A stretch of 58,524 bases of DNA, from contig CAJZIX010000007.1 of NCBI GenBank assembly GCA_916049765.1, positions 1-58,524 of the forward strand. Direction: 5' to 3'. Shown here piece after piece: positions 7,541-19,183 of the stretch (positions are counted from its first letter, which is position 1; the number at the start of each line of letters is the position of its first letter). This DNA comes from an uncultured bacterium (lineage in GTDB: Bacteria > Patescibacteriota > Gracilibacteria > Absconditabacterales > Absconditicoccaceae). The notes below the pieces were generated by a model. It had not been told where the DNA came from. It was given only the letters and a program-made list of their open reading frames with translations, and did no database searches. The position numbers and the translations under genes were made by a program.

Positions 7541-10500
7541 ATGGCAGATACTATTCAGATGAAGGACAAAGTTAATTCTACTTTAGAACATCTTAAAGAT
7601 GGGAAAGAGGTGGGAGAGAAGGATCTTGAGATGATGAAAGAAGTTCTTTCTGATAAAGAAGCTTTGAAGCTTTTAGAAAAAAAATTAGAAGAGAAGGAAT
7701 CTAAAATTCTTTCAAGTCTTTCTGAGGATCAGATGAAAAAGGTATATCAAAATCTTTCTCAGCAAGAGAGGCAAAATTTTGAAAAACTTTTTAATAAAAT
7801 TTCAGTAGATAAAGATCAAAAGGCAAAGAAGGTCGAAATTCAGAGAGCAATTAAGGATAAAAAAGTCGAATTGGCTAAATTGGAAGGATGAATAAGAAGT
7901 GGTTCTACTTATAAGGTAGAAAACTTTAGATCGAAAGACGAATCTAAGGAGGAAGTAAAACTTTCTTCTAGTGAACATGTTTCTTCAGCGATTTCTGATC
8001 AGGAAATGGAAAATCTTAATAAAATTCTCTGAGGTAATTTATTAGTAGAAGAAAAGCTAAATAAAGTAGAAAAAAAGCTTAAATCAGATTTCAAGAAGGC
8101 AATTATTATGCTAAAGGAGAACTCAAATGTTTCTTTGATGGAAGTAATTAGAGCTTTCAATAAAGGTGAAATGTCAAAAGTAGAGTTAGAAAAGAGCTTT
8201 GCTAGAAAAGATAAAAAAGAATGGTCAGAAAAAGAAGTAGATAAACTTCAAAAGGGTTATCTTGCATATCTTGAGGCGAAAAGGGGAAATCCTGATACTT
8301 CAAGATGGAATGCAGTAATTGGAACCTTGGAAACAGGATTGCTTAATTTGGGACAATCTCTTGATAAAATCATTGTAGAAAATGTTAGCATGCCAATTTC
8401 TAAAAAAGAAAGAAAGGTAGGAGAAAAAGAGTTCAAGAAAGAATTTTTTGCAGCAGATACAGGAGAGTTTAAAGACCTAAAGAATAATTATTTAAAAGAA
8501 CATGCACAAGAAATCCAAGAGTTGAGGCAATATTATGGTTATTCTAATGAGGAAATTAAGGAATATATCAATAAAAAAGCCTATAAACAATACCTAAAAG
8601 AACAAGAAAAATTCTGAATTCAAAAGTCAGATTTAGGGAAGTTTAGAGTATTAATCAATGCTCTAGAGGGGAAATCAGTAGAGGATAAGATTACAGTGCT
8701 TTTGACCGATACTAATTTTGATGGAATGAGAAATCGTCTTGATGGGAGAGGAACAAAGAGGGGAAATCAGATTGATCAAGCTTTGATTATGGCTCAGAGA
8801 GATGGAAAATCAATGGATCAAATTGTGACCAATATCGTAGCTTATATGCAAAAGAAATGAGAGAATTTCTGAAACTCTACTCCAATTACAAAGGAGAGTT
8901 TTTATAACTGGCTTAGTGCTGATATTAAAAATGCAATTAAAGTGCAGTCAGCTTTGATGGATTCTCCTGTAGATGCTGTAGATATTATGAGTTATGGACC
9001 AGATGCCCTTAGGCATTCTCTTGAGAAAACTACTTTTTATACTGAAAAAGAAGAAAATCAGGCACTTCAGAAGCTTGCAGGTTTGCCAGAAGATATAACA
9101 ACGGAGGGGGCAAAGTGGTCGCTTTCAGATTGGCAGGAGCTCAATAAGGCTTTTAATAAAAGTGAACTTACTTGAGATCAGAGAAAACAATTAGAACAAC
9201 TAATCTCTAAAATAAGGGAGGGAGTTAATTTTTCAAGAGAAGAATTAAAAGCAATAGAAGACAAGATCGCAACTGATCCTGCTACAAAAAACTTGTCTGC
9301 TGCAGCAAGAGAAACTTTGATGGCTAATCTTTCTGGGTATTTACTCTCAAAAATGAAAGAGTCTGGAGCTAATGCTAAGGTGAATGGTCTTGGTATCGGG
9401 GTTAATGTGCCATTAAATCAGATATTGAAAGGACTTTCTTTTTCTCTGGGTACAGGAGCAACTATGGAGGGAAAGTCTTTTGCAGGAGTAAGTGTTGCTT
9501 GGAATACGGAAGTGGTAAAGTGGAAAGATGGAGGAGTTTCTGTTGGACTTAATGCAGGAACAACTTTGGGGCTTATCCCAATTTATGGATTTAGAGCAGG
9601 TATTGAGCAGGATGTTAATGCTAAAAAGGTACTTGGAAGTGTTGATCCGACTTCTTTGAAAACCTTCTCCGCAGGAGTAAATCTGACAATGATTGGAAAA
9701 ATCCCATCATACGGAGCAAGTATTGGATTTGAAAAAAATCAGATTAAGGGTATTGAAAAACAATATGCCCATATCAAAAAGGAAATTACTCCACTTATCA
9801 AGGAGCTTTTGACAAAAGAAGGAGATAAGTATCCAGATATTGCTCAGACGCTTCAAAGTCTTTTCAAAAAATCATCTAAAGAAGAAATCCAGAAAGCAAC
9901 AGAAAATCTGACTTCAATTCTTAAAATGGTTCAAGATCAAGGATTAGATGCTGAAAAGGCATCTCAATTTATCGGAGAACGATATGCAGAGAGTTGGAGA
10001 GATAATGCTATCCAAGGCTTGCCAAAAGGATGGAAATTTACAGGAGCTTCTCTGGGAATTCAATTTTTGGCTGGATTCTTTCCTATAGGAACATTAGGTG
10101 TGACGCTAACGAAATATAAAAACTTCTCATATGAAGATTCTCCTGAATCTTGGGCGAGATATCAGCAAAGGATTGAGCGTGGGGTTTGAGATGAGAAAGA
10201 GAAGAAGGTCGAATCTAGTGACTTTGCATTCATTCAGAAACAACTTGAAGCTTCAAATATCTTGAGAGGAGAAAAGATTGTTATGGATAAAGAGGGACAG
10301 GTTCATCTGCCAAAATCTTTGATCAATAAAGAAGGCTTCACTGTAAGAATTAATAAAGATATGCAGAAATATCTTAAGATGAACGAACAGAAGACAGCAT
10401 TTATTTTGCCAAAGGGGCTTTCTTATCGTTTCTTGACCAATGCAGGAACAAATAAGGCTGGTGCATTGCTAGATATTGGGTATAAAAAGGGTGATGAGTT

Positions 10501-12145
10501 CACTACCTTGACTACAGAGATGGTCCCAGAACAACCGGAGGACTATCAGTTGGCACAAAAAATCTCTGCATTTAATGCTAAATTACAGACATTAGAGGGC
10601 TTGAAAGGGTATTCTCTTGATGAGAAGGGGGAATTGTTCAAAAAAACAGATGAAAAATCTGAAAAAGTAAAAGTATTGGGCGCAAATGGTAAATCAGTTA
10701 CGATCGATGCAAAGAATGGATTGAAATTTGATGGTGAAAAGGTTGAAACTGTAGAGACAGGTGGTTTGCAAATTATTAATACTCTTTCATTAAATTCTAA
10801 ATCTCTCGAAACCCTTAATGGTGAGGTTTCTAAAGCCCTTGAAGGACTTGAAAGTCGGTTAAAACAGATGCGAAAGGACAAATCTAAAGTTTATAGAAAA
10901 GTGGCTGGAGCATCTAGAACGGAAAATGTTACAGAAACAGCTAAACCATCTACAGTTGAGAATACTACGGATGAATCATCTACAGTTGAAAAGAATACAG
11001 AAACTACTGAAGAGGTAGTCGAGAACTCAAAAGCAGATACAATTGTTGATGCTAAGGATAAAAAAGGATATCTTCTGGCGGCAAAGGAGTTGCTCAATGC
11101 AATAGGGGATAGTGAGCAAACAAATTCATTGCGTGAAGCTTTGAGAATTACTGGAGAAGATAAGAATGAACATTTTAAAAATCAGCAGCTTGCTCATCAG
11201 GTCATTGATCAGATCAAGGTTATTATGTCGAAAGTTGATTCAAAGCTAAAGAACTCAAATCAGAAGATCCAAGAGCTAACCAAGACAAGAGATAGTCAAT
11301 TTAAGTATAAGTCAGCTTTACAAGCTTTTACAGGAGTTGGGGGAGTGGATTACGCACAACTAGCTAGAAATTTGGACTTAAAGAAGTCTAGAACCAAGAG
11401 GAATATTATTGGATTTACTGCTTTCTATAGAAAAGGTGTGAAACCTACTGAGAGGGGTATGGGGCTCACTCCTTATGGTAATACAAATATCCTAGGTCAG
11501 ACTTTTGAGCTTCCTGATTCATCAAAAGTATCTGCAAAGAAATGGATTATTGATAATCTCAAAAACCATCCAGCCCAAATGCAGACCATATCAAGAAGTT
11601 TGGGAAAGGTTTCTTTTGAGTGATGAAACGGGGTAAATAAAGACTGATTTCTTACCAATGATTCATTAACAACTTTATTAAAGGAAGGAAAGGTTGATGT
11701 TGACAATTGAAAGAAAATTAGTATTAATGTAAATCCAGTAGCTTATTTTCTTGCAGAGTGTGCAAATCAGTCTATTGGACTTGAGCTTTGAGATCTAAAA
11801 ATAGAAGAGGCTGAGCAGATTACGCTTTCAGAAGGAAAAATGACCTACAATACTGGAGAGAGTCTAGCAAGAACTAGTGTTGAGAAAAAGGATGTTAATG
11901 TTGGTATTGATTTTGGAGGAAAGAAAAAAGAACAAAGAGCTAAGAGTCAGTGAGGAGAAGCTCAAAAAACTCGGTGAGGTGATAATGGAGAAAAAAAGGG
12001 AGGTGTGAATAACTCAATAAATGTAGATGATCGTGTTGAAGGACATATCCCTTCTGGAGAAGATGTTTCTTCAAAGAATCAATGAAACATCGATGAAAAT
12101 GCTTGAAATAGTCCAATTTCTAAAGAGAATCCAGCATGATTATAG
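7541..12145 (+). CDS. 1534-aa uncharacterised protein with beta-rich centre
   Basis: A single frame from 7541 to TAG 12143-12145 interrupted only by about 17 TGA (Gly) codons. No signal peptide. Residues 1-300 are helical, Lys/Glu-rich and probably coiled coil (MADTIQMKDKVNSTLEHLKD; LEKKLEEKESKILSSLSEDQ). Around residues 600-720 the sequence alternates Gly/small and hydrophobic residues (KGLSFSLGTGATMEGKSFAG; SVGLNAGTTLGLIPIYGFRA; FSAGVNLTMIGKIPSYGASI), as amphipathic beta-hairpins of a barrel or large sheet would. A Thr/Glu/Ser-rich linker lies near residue 1130 (TENVTETAKPSTVENTTDES), followed by a helical region and a Gly-rich tail. I recognise no family. It may form an operon with the secreted 1551-aa protein 32 bp downstream. 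Confidence 0.8.
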
Positions 12146-12177
12146 AATACTTATTTTATCATTTGATAATTAAGAAA

Positions 12178-15100
12178 ATGAAAACAGTAAAATTAACATT
12201 AGCGGTATTGGTGAGTTCAGTTTTTGGAACGCTTACCTCTTTTGCTGCACCTTATCCTGAGGTTTCTTGTAATAATTTGCCTTCATCTAATAGCTGTTCT
12301 CAGTGTTTTGATGCTGGAGCAATTTATGAGTGATGGTCCAGAAAGGGGCTTTATGATGAGTTTGTAAACGATAGTAGTAATACTTTTGTTTACTTTGATA
12401 AGGAAAATCAGACTCCATATACGATTGATAGATTACAGTCTACGACAGAATGGAAGGCTTCAAATCCTCTATTCAAATACGTAAATAATAGTCCGTATTC
12501 AGCTTTTTGGTTTACTTCTAAAGCTGGAGATTTGTATCATATCTTTGCTCCTAATTTTACGGACAAATATATTCAGTCTGATACAAATGATGGGATTCAC
12601 TTGGTATCTGTAAAAGATGGAACCAAAGCAGATACTCCAGCGTTAGTATTAAGAGTACATACTAATTATCGTAAGTCTCTTTGAGGATGAAAGGTTGGAG
12701 ATATGGTGAAACATACTGAATGTTTTTATTACTCAGCAAATTGGTGTGGAGATGGAAAACTTCAGTCTGATAAAGGTGAACAATGTGATCCAAAAGATCC
12801 AAACAAAACAGGCTGGGGAAATGGTGGTTGTGATGCCTCATGTAAGCCAATCAATACTCCAGTGGAACAGCCAAAATGTAATAGTCAATATAACGGACAA
12901 ACCGTAGATAATCTCGTTGCTGGTCCTCATCTTTGTTCAGTAGGAACTTATGCAGATTTTAAGTTCAATGCTGATACAAATACTTGGACTTGGACCTGTA
13001 ATGGAGTAGCTGGGACAACTCCTGCACAATGTAGTGCAAAGAAAAAGCCAGCTCCAGTAGAAGATCCAAAATGTAATAGCCAATATAACGGACAAATTCA
13101 TTATAATAAGAACTACCCTCAGGCTTGGCTTAATTCAGGAATGCCACTTTGTAAACCAGGAGAAGTTTTCTCATTTCTTGGACCAGATGCCAAGGGAATC
13201 TATACTTGGGGATGTAAAGTAGGAAATAAAAAAACTGAATCAAACGAATGTCAGGCGAGGGAATTGCGATGTGGAGATGGAATCGTTCAGCAGCAGTATG
13301 GAGAAGAATGTGATCCAAAGGCTCCTTCTCAGTCATCTGATAAGATTTGTAATAACAAATGTAAATGGGAAAATAAACCTGTTTATGATCTAGCGCTTAC
13401 CAAGAAATTAGCAACGAATAAGAAGAAATATGAACTTGGTGATTTGGTAGATTTTACCATCACAGTATACAATCAGGGAAATCTTGCTGCCAAAAATATT
13501 GAGGTGACAGAATATATTCCAGAGGGATTGATCCTTGAAGATGCTAAATGGACCAAAAACGGAGACAAAGCTACGAGAATCATTACTCAAACCATTCAGC
13601 CAGGTCAGAAGCTAGACCTCTCTCTAACAATGAGGATTTCAAAATCTTTTAAAGGAACGAAAATTCTGAATAAAGCTGAGATTAGTAAAGATAACTCAGG
13701 AGATTATGGAACTACTGATAAAGATTCTACTCCAGATCAGAACCCAAATAATGACTGTATCGTAGGAGAGGACAATCACTATATCGATGGTGATGGAAAG
13801 AAGGGTGGAGACTGTACTCCAGCAACTGATGAAGATGATCATGATGTTGTGCCTCTTATCGTAGAACCAGATACTCCGATTGTTCCTCCTTTTATTGAGA
13901 AGGAGCTTGAAGGAGATAAAAATCATAAATACAAGGTAGGAGAACTCGTTGGATTTAGAATGCCATTCGGAAATACTGGTTCAAAAACAATCTACAATGT
14001 AAGTATCAAAGACTTCTTACCACTGAATCTTGAGTATGTAAGTAGTGAAATTCATGGAGTAAGTCCATATACGAAAGGACTATACTTGAGTGGAGGGGTT
14101 CAGGTTCTAGAATATTCAGGATTTGATCTTGCTCCAGGTCAGAATGGGTATCTTCTTTTGACAGGAAGAGTGCTTTCTGGTCATCAAGATGCGAGAGTAA
14201 ACTGGGTTGGAATCTATGTAAATAATATTCTTGTTGATCATGATGATGCGACCTATCATCCAGCAAATAGGGCGGTAAAGATTGAAAAAACAGTAGATAA
14301 AAACCAGGTTTTCAGCGGAGAAACAGTAGAGTTTACGCTCAAGGTTTCTAATCTTACTGGAGAATTTGATACGCTTAAGGTGGTTGATACCTTGCCAAAA
14401 GGGTTGGTTTTCATCCCAAATACCCAGTTCCTTACAGGGCAAACGACAGAAACTACAGTAGTAAGCTTTGCCACTGGAGTAAATAGCCAGGGATTGACGA
14501 TACTGACTTGGGAATTAAAGTTTCCAAAAGGATTCAAAAAATCAGATTCTTTTCTTTTGAAATTTAAGTCAAAGCTCGTAGAAACCTCAAAAACTAAATA
14601 TACCAATATTGCTTGTGTCTTTAATCCAGATGATCCAACAAATCCAAATTGTGATCCTGAGGATGTTATGCCAAAACTTGAAGATGTTCAGTTAAAGATC
14701 AAGAAATATGTAAGTACCGCTATTACCGGTCCACGAGAAGATAATAGACTCAATATGGATAACGGAACTGCTTATTTTAAGCTAGTAATCTCTGGTGCAA
14801 CAGCTCCATTGACAGGATTTAGAGTGACAGATAGAATAGAAGGAAATCTGACTTTTGATACTGGTTCATGGCTCTTGCCTGATAATGCCTTTACGGGAGT
14901 GATTACTTTTTGAGCTAATAATGCCAATAAGCCATCTTATACCATTACTCCTACTGTTTCATGAACACAACCAACAGATATTGTTTGGAAAGTAGAGATG
15001 AATAGTGGTTACTTTATGTCTGGTGATGCACTTACCATTATCATTAAAACTCAGAAAAAGGGAGATCAAAAAAATATTGCCCATGTTTACTATCCTAAGC

Positions 15101-16833
15101 CAGGAGGTAAAGAAGGACACGATGAAGATCCTGCTGAAGTGTACAAGACGACCTCAGGTTGAGGTGGTTGAGGTTGAGGATGAGGAGGATACAGTGGAGG
15201 TTGAGGTTGGTATAACCCATCTTGTGGAAATGGTAAAAAAGATGGAAATGAAATCTGTGACCTTGGAGGGAAAGGAACGATTGGATCAGATGGAAAACTT
15301 TTTAAATATACAGATGAATACGATAAAAATTATGTAGGATATACTTGTAATGCTAATTGTAGATTAGAAAAAGATGGAGAGAAGATTGCTCCACAGTGTT
15401 TCAATGTGCAAAACGGTTCTATTTCCATTATGAAGGGAGAAGTGCTTCCGTTCTATTGGAATATGCAGGCTGAGCTTGGTATGAAGAATGTTAAAGATAA
15501 ACAAGATTGGCTTAGAAAGAATTTTGCTTACAATTGTGGAGATAAGGATGCATCTAATAAGATTGAGCTTGGATCGATGGAATGTGAATTTGCAGTCTAT
15601 GGTCCATGAAAAAATAATTCTAGCCCAGTATATGCATTTAAAACTAAGTGTATTAATCTAGAGGGATGGAATTCAGCTTTATCTTCTACATATCCTGCTA
15701 TAGGGGATTGGATTAGTCAGAATATGAAAGGATGGTTTGGGGGTAGTGAACTAGCGAATAAAGGACTGGTAAAGAATGTCTTTGCTTCTCTAGATAACCA
15801 GAATGATTATCCAATATTGTTGCCGTTATCTTCTAAGTTGTTTATTAAAAAGTTTTGATATAATACTTCTTTAAGTGATTGAGCTGATTTGCCTTGGACT
15901 CCAAATGGAGGAAAGCTTTGAGAATATAAACTTTCGCTCAAGGATGTTGGTTATAGGACTTGTACTACCGACGAAAAAGGTAAAGGAAAGTCTGGAACTC
16001 TTAAGTGGGAAGGAGAGGAGATTTGTGAAGTAAACTTTGCTGTGACAGATCCTTATCTGGTCCAAAAGAGTCCGTATGGAGAGGTTTCTGCTTCTACACC
16101 GTTAAAAAATTATCAAACGAAGAGAGGAGAACCATTGTTTGATGCTAATAAAAGTGAAAATGCCTCAAATTATAAGGTTCCAGCTTCTTTATCAAAGACC
16201 TATGATAGATTTGTAGCGAAGTATTCAAAACTTGCTAAAAAGGTTAAGGGCAATCTTAAAAAGGTTCCAGGAAAGTCAATTTACTTTGTAGAGGGAGATC
16301 AGCAAATTGATCTTCAGAATATGGGAATTGCTACGGATAAACCGTTTACCTTAATTGCTAAGAATGGAGCTGACATTCTGATTAAGGGTAGTCTCTATTC
16401 CAATGCAATGATTATGACCAAAGGTCACATTATCTTTGATGCCGAAGGAGCTTGTAATGGAGATTTGACTAAGTATGGTCATGCAGGACAAATGGTAAAG
16501 GGAATCTTCTATGCAGGAAAGGGATTTGGATCTTCAGGTCATGAAAATCTGAAAAATACTGCTGAGAAGCTTTCAAAAAGCGAGCGATGTAATTATGGAA
16601 ACTTGCATATCAAGGGAGTTGCTATCGGAGATCTCTCAGATGTTGTAAAAAATAGAAGATCTGAACTCTATACTTGGTTTAAGTGAAATGGAGGAGGGAA
16701 ATCTCCAGCAGAAAAAAGAGATATTGTGATCAATGGAGCTTCCGTGCTTGTAGAGTACAATCCAAGCTTGCGAGGAAACTTGCCTCCAGGTGCAGAAGAA
16801 TTCAATAAAGCATTGTCAGTTTATAGAAAATAA
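12178..16833 (+). CDS. 1551-aa secreted surface protein with DUF11 and Cys-rich repeats
   Basis: One frame ending TAA 16831-16833, with many TGA (Gly). A signal peptide (MKTVKLTLAVLVSSVFGTLT, cleavage near SFA|APYP) implies secretion. The N-terminal third is Cys-rich: two CNSQYNGQ modules and two CGDG…GE(Q/E)CDP repeats (WCGDGKLQSDKGEQCDP; RCGDGIVQQQYGEECDP), with a third-like SCGNGKKDGNEICDLGG later. Residues about 400-900 carry DUF11/SdrD-like beta-sandwich repeats, for example YELGDLVDFTITVYNQGNLA and FSGETVEFTLKVSNLTGEFD. A Gly linker around 15158-15211 is largely written in TGA codons. The C-terminal ~500 aa are unrecognised. No C-terminal anchor is visible. Likely adhesion or surface-layer role; this is inference. 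Confidence 0.85.
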
Positions 16834-16911
16834 GTCTTGAAGTCAGGAATATTTTATGTCTTTAGACTTCTTACTACTTATAAAAAAGCAATACCTTAGA
16901 ATACAAGGGAA

Positions 16912-16947
16912 AAGTAGAGGATAAAACTCTGCTTTTTTCTTTTTTTA
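16912..16947 (+). terminator. Terminator after the 1551-aa gene
   Basis: Stem AAGTAGAG / CTCTGCTT (one T-G pair) with a short A-rich loop, followed by TTTTCTTTTTTT. Confidence 0.75.
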
Positions 16948-16977
16948 GTAAAGAATGGGCTTTTCTCTGAAAAAGAC

Positions 16978-17005
16978 TTGCTTTGTCCAAAATTTTTGCT
17001 ATATT
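16978..17005 (+). promoter_or_regulatory. Sigma70-type promoter
   Basis: -35 TTGCTT (16978-16983), 16-bp spacer, -10 TATATT (17000-17005). Predicted start near 17012 leaves a leader of about 70 nt before the gene at 17082. Confidence 0.6.
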
Positions 17006-17081
17006 GCAAGTGAATCGTTCTCTATTTTACTTTGAAAAGTGGGAGAACCTATTTGTTTTTTATTCTTTTATTCGTAATAAC

Positions 17082-17498
17082 ATGGAACCAATGGAATTAG
17101 GGTATGAAGATGCTATGATGGCAGGTGCTGGACAGTGAGCATTGAATTCTGGAGTAGGAGCGGTATTCGTTGTTTATATGGTCTTGATTTTGGGATGTGT
17201 TTTACTAATACTTATTTCTCGATGGAGGATTTTTCAGAAAGCGAAGCTTCCAGGACGAGGAGCGATTATCCCGTTTTACAACATTTATTTGATTTTAAAG
17301 CTTGCAGGAAAGCCAAATTGGACATGGTGGTTGCTTTTTCCTCCTGTACTTTGAATCTTAATGATTGTAGCTCACTTTAAAATCGCTGAAAAATTTGGAA
17401 AAGGAACAGGTTTTGCATTAGGACTTTGGTTTTTGCCAGTTATTTTCTATCCTATTCTTGCCTTCTCAAAGGATGTAGAATATCATGCAGAGGCATAG
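17082..17498 (+). CDS. DUF5684-type membrane protein
   Basis: 138 aa with four hydrophobic segments: VGAVFVVYMVLILGCVLLIL, the WWLLFPPVLGILMIVAH region, and GFALGLWFLPVIFYPILAF. The cytoplasmic turn RIFQKAKLPGRGAIIPFYNI and LKLAGKPNWTWW match the pattern of small DUF5684-like proteins (W-x-I-F-x-K-A-G-x-P-x-W-A-x-I-I-P-x-Y-N). TGAs encode the Gly at residue 18 (AGQGALN) and in VLGIL. Function unknown. A single-gene unit with its own promoter and terminator. Confidence 0.7.
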
Positions 17499-17513
17499 TC
17501 ATATTCTCAATCA

Positions 17514-17550
17514 AAAAAAGTCTGATCTCTTCGTGGGGTCAGATTTTTTC
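17514..17550 (+). terminator. Terminator after the DUF5684-type gene
   Basis: TCTGATC…GGGTCAGA hairpin with preceding A-run and following TTTTTTC. The 3' arm contains the over-represented word TCAGATTT noted elsewhere in the window. Confidence 0.75.
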
Positions 17551-17701
17551 TTACTTTATAAGGAACTAAGAAAAAGCTTTTTACAATTCATTTCTTGATT
17601 TTAAAATGTAAAAAATCAGGCTTCCTTTCGTTTTTCTCGCCCAAAAACTTCGTAATAATGCTAGACACAAACAAATGAAATTGTATTTTTTAATTTTTCT
17701 C

Positions 17702-17729
17702 TTGATTTTAGTGAGGAGTTTTGTATATA
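17702..17729 (+). promoter_or_regulatory. Promoter of rpsL-rpsG
   Basis: -35 TTGATT (17702-17707), 16-bp spacer, -10 TATATA (17724-17729). Predicted leader about 42 nt to the rpsL start. Confidence 0.6.
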
Positions 17730-17777
17730 TTGTGTCATTGCATTGACGATTTATCTTTAGATTTCTGGAAATATCAA

Positions 17778-18200
17778 ATGCCAACGATTAATCAACTTAT
17801 TAAAAAAGGAAGAGTGAAGAAGACTTTTAAGTCAAAGGCACCTGTGCTTCAGTTTGGAGTAAACAAGCTTCAAGGAAACAAAAAGGTTGTGCAGCCTGCT
17901 CCATTTAAGAGAGGAGTGTGTCTTAAGGTATCAGTAATGGGACCAAAGAAACCAAATTCAGCTCAGAGAAAGTTCGCAAAAGTAAGACTTTCTAATGGTG
18001 CAGAAGTATTGGCATATATTCCAGGAGAAGCTCACTCACTTCAGGAGCATAGTGTTGTGCTTGTAAGAGGTGGTAGAGTAAAGGATTTGCCAGGTGTGAG
18101 ATACCATATCGTGAGAGGAAAATACGATGCGAATGCAGTAGCAAATAGAAAGCAAAGTAGATCTCGCTATGGAGCAAAAAAACCTAAGGCTGGTAAATAA
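17778..18200 (+). CDS. rpsL: Small ribosomal subunit protein uS12
   Basis: 140 aa. MPTINQLIKKGRVKKTFKSK start; KRGVCLKVSVMGPKKPNSAQ and RKFAKVRLSNGAEVLAYIPG carry the decoding-centre loops (the PKKPNSAxRK motif), ending VRGKYDANAVANRKQSRSRY. The segment FGVNKLQGNKKVVQPAPF before RGVC is longer than the usual ALQGNPQ linker, explaining the ~15 extra residues over the common 124. ATG 17778 is the family start. No TGA. Confidence 0.95.
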   Translation: MPTINQLIKKGRVKKTFKSKAPVLQFGVNKLQGNKKVVQPAPFKRGVCLKVSVMGPKKPNSAQRKFAKVRLSNGAEVLAYIPGEAHSLQEHSVVLVRGGRVKDLPGVRYHIVRGKYDANAVANRKQSRSRYGAKKPKAGK

Positions 18201-18227
18201 TTTTAATTTGTTTTTGTTAGTTCTAAG

Positions 18228-18683
18228 ATGGCAGTGATTAAAAATAAGACTTTGGACACTTTCGATTATGAAGAGAAATTGATTAATTTCATCATGAAAC
18301 ACGGTAAGAAAAGTGTTGCAAAGAAAATTTATGCAGATACCCTCAAGGATATTAAGGCAAGTGGACATATGAATCCTACGGTAGTAGTGAGAACTGCTAT
18401 TGAAAATGCTTCTCCTGTGACAATGATTAAGTCAAAGAGAATTGGGGGTGCGGTTTATCAGGTACCAGTAGAGGTAAAAGCTGACAAGAGATTCTTTTTT
18501 GCTACAAAATGGATTCTTGATGCTGCAAGAGGGAAGAGTGGGAAGCCTATGTACAAGAGACTTGCAGAGGAAATCCTTGCTGCGTATTCTAATCAGGGAG
18601 CTGCGGTAAAGAAGAAGGAAGAAGCTCACAAGATGGCTGAAGCTAATAAGGCATTTGCTTATATGGCTAAATATATTAACTAG
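18228..18683 (+). CDS. rpsG: Small ribosomal subunit protein uS7
   Basis: 151 aa. Key segments: KLINFIMKHGKKSVAKKIYA, ENASPVTMIKSKRIGGAVYQ, VPVEVKADKRFFFATKWILD and MYKRLAEEILAAYSNQGAAV. Nucleates the 30S head. It follows rpsL by 27 bp; fusA, the usual third gene of this operon, is not here and is replaced by two small unknown genes. Confidence 0.95.
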   Translation: MAVIKNKTLDTFDYEEKLINFIMKHGKKSVAKKIYADTLKDIKASGHMNPTVVVRTAIENASPVTMIKSKRIGGAVYQVPVEVKADKRFFFATKWILDAARGKSGKPMYKRLAEEILAAYSNQGAAVKKKEEAHKMAEANKAFAYMAKYIN

Positions 18684-18740
18684 TTTTTCAATCTATAAAA
18701 GAGAGAAAAATCTGAATTTATTTTTTGATTGTTGTTTCTA

Positions 18741-19007
18741 ATGTGAGATACTAACGGAAGAAAAATTAAGCACTTTCTAAAGGCATTGAATTTGCATAGA
18801 CCAAAGACCGGTTGTAAAAATGAAAAAGCAGTAGAAAGTTATGTTACCCTTTTGAAGAGAGAAGAAAAAGAGGGATTGACGGCTTGGATCAAGAATGCTA
18901 AAGTAAAGGCTGAAGCGAAACTTAAGAAATATGGAATTCCTCAGCAAAAGGTTAAAGAAGTTCTTGAATCAAAAGGACTCGCTCATTTATCATCTAAATT
19001 ATCATAA
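18741..19007 (+). CDS. Small basic uncharacterised protein in ribosomal cluster
   Basis: 88 aa starting ATG-TGA: MGDTNGRKIKHFLKALNLHR, then PKTGCKNEKAVESYVTLLKR and two Lys-rich helices ending LESKGLAHLSSKLS. Basic, no TM. I do not recognise a ribosomal protein family. It lies between rpsG and rplS on the same strand in a string of ribosomal genes, with the next small gene only 4 bp away, so a ribosome-linked role is plausible but inferred. Upstream is the T-rich ATTTATTTTTTGATTGTTG-type leader. Confidence 0.65.
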
Positions 19008-19011
19008 TCTC

Positions 19012-19158
19012 ATGGCAAGATTGAAGACAAATGCAAAGAGAAAGCTCAATAAAGCACTTACAAGAGTTGAAAAAGTGGTGATTATGGATGTAAGAAGAAT
19101 GCTTGAGCAACAGAGAAAGTGGAAGGCTAAAGTAATGAATAGCAAAGGAAGCAAGTAG
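19012..19158 (+). CDS. 48-aa basic peptide in ribosomal cluster
   Basis: MARLKTNAKRKLNKALTRVE, then KVVIMDVRRMLEQQRKWKAK and a short basic tail. About one third Lys/Arg, probably one or two helices. It starts 4 bp after the previous stop and ends 25 bp before rplS. I cannot assign it to a known small ribosomal protein. A longer reading upstream (from 18931) overlaps the previous gene and is less likely. Confidence 0.55.
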   Translation: MARLKTNAKRKLNKALTRVEKVVIMDVRRMLEQQRKWKAKVMNSKGSK

Positions 19159-19183
19159 TTTTATTCTTGAAATATGCTAAATA

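Noticed and set aside
14006..14606. Long minus-strand reading frames opposite the 1551-aa gene
   Set aside because: They are mirror frames of a well-supported coding region with signal peptide and DUF11 repeats; their translations look unlike protein domains.
7541..16833. Two clusters of adjacent short genes or pseudogenes split by stop codons
   Set aside because: The pieces are all in the same frame and are separated only by TGA; read as Gly they form two single long genes without any TAA or TAG.
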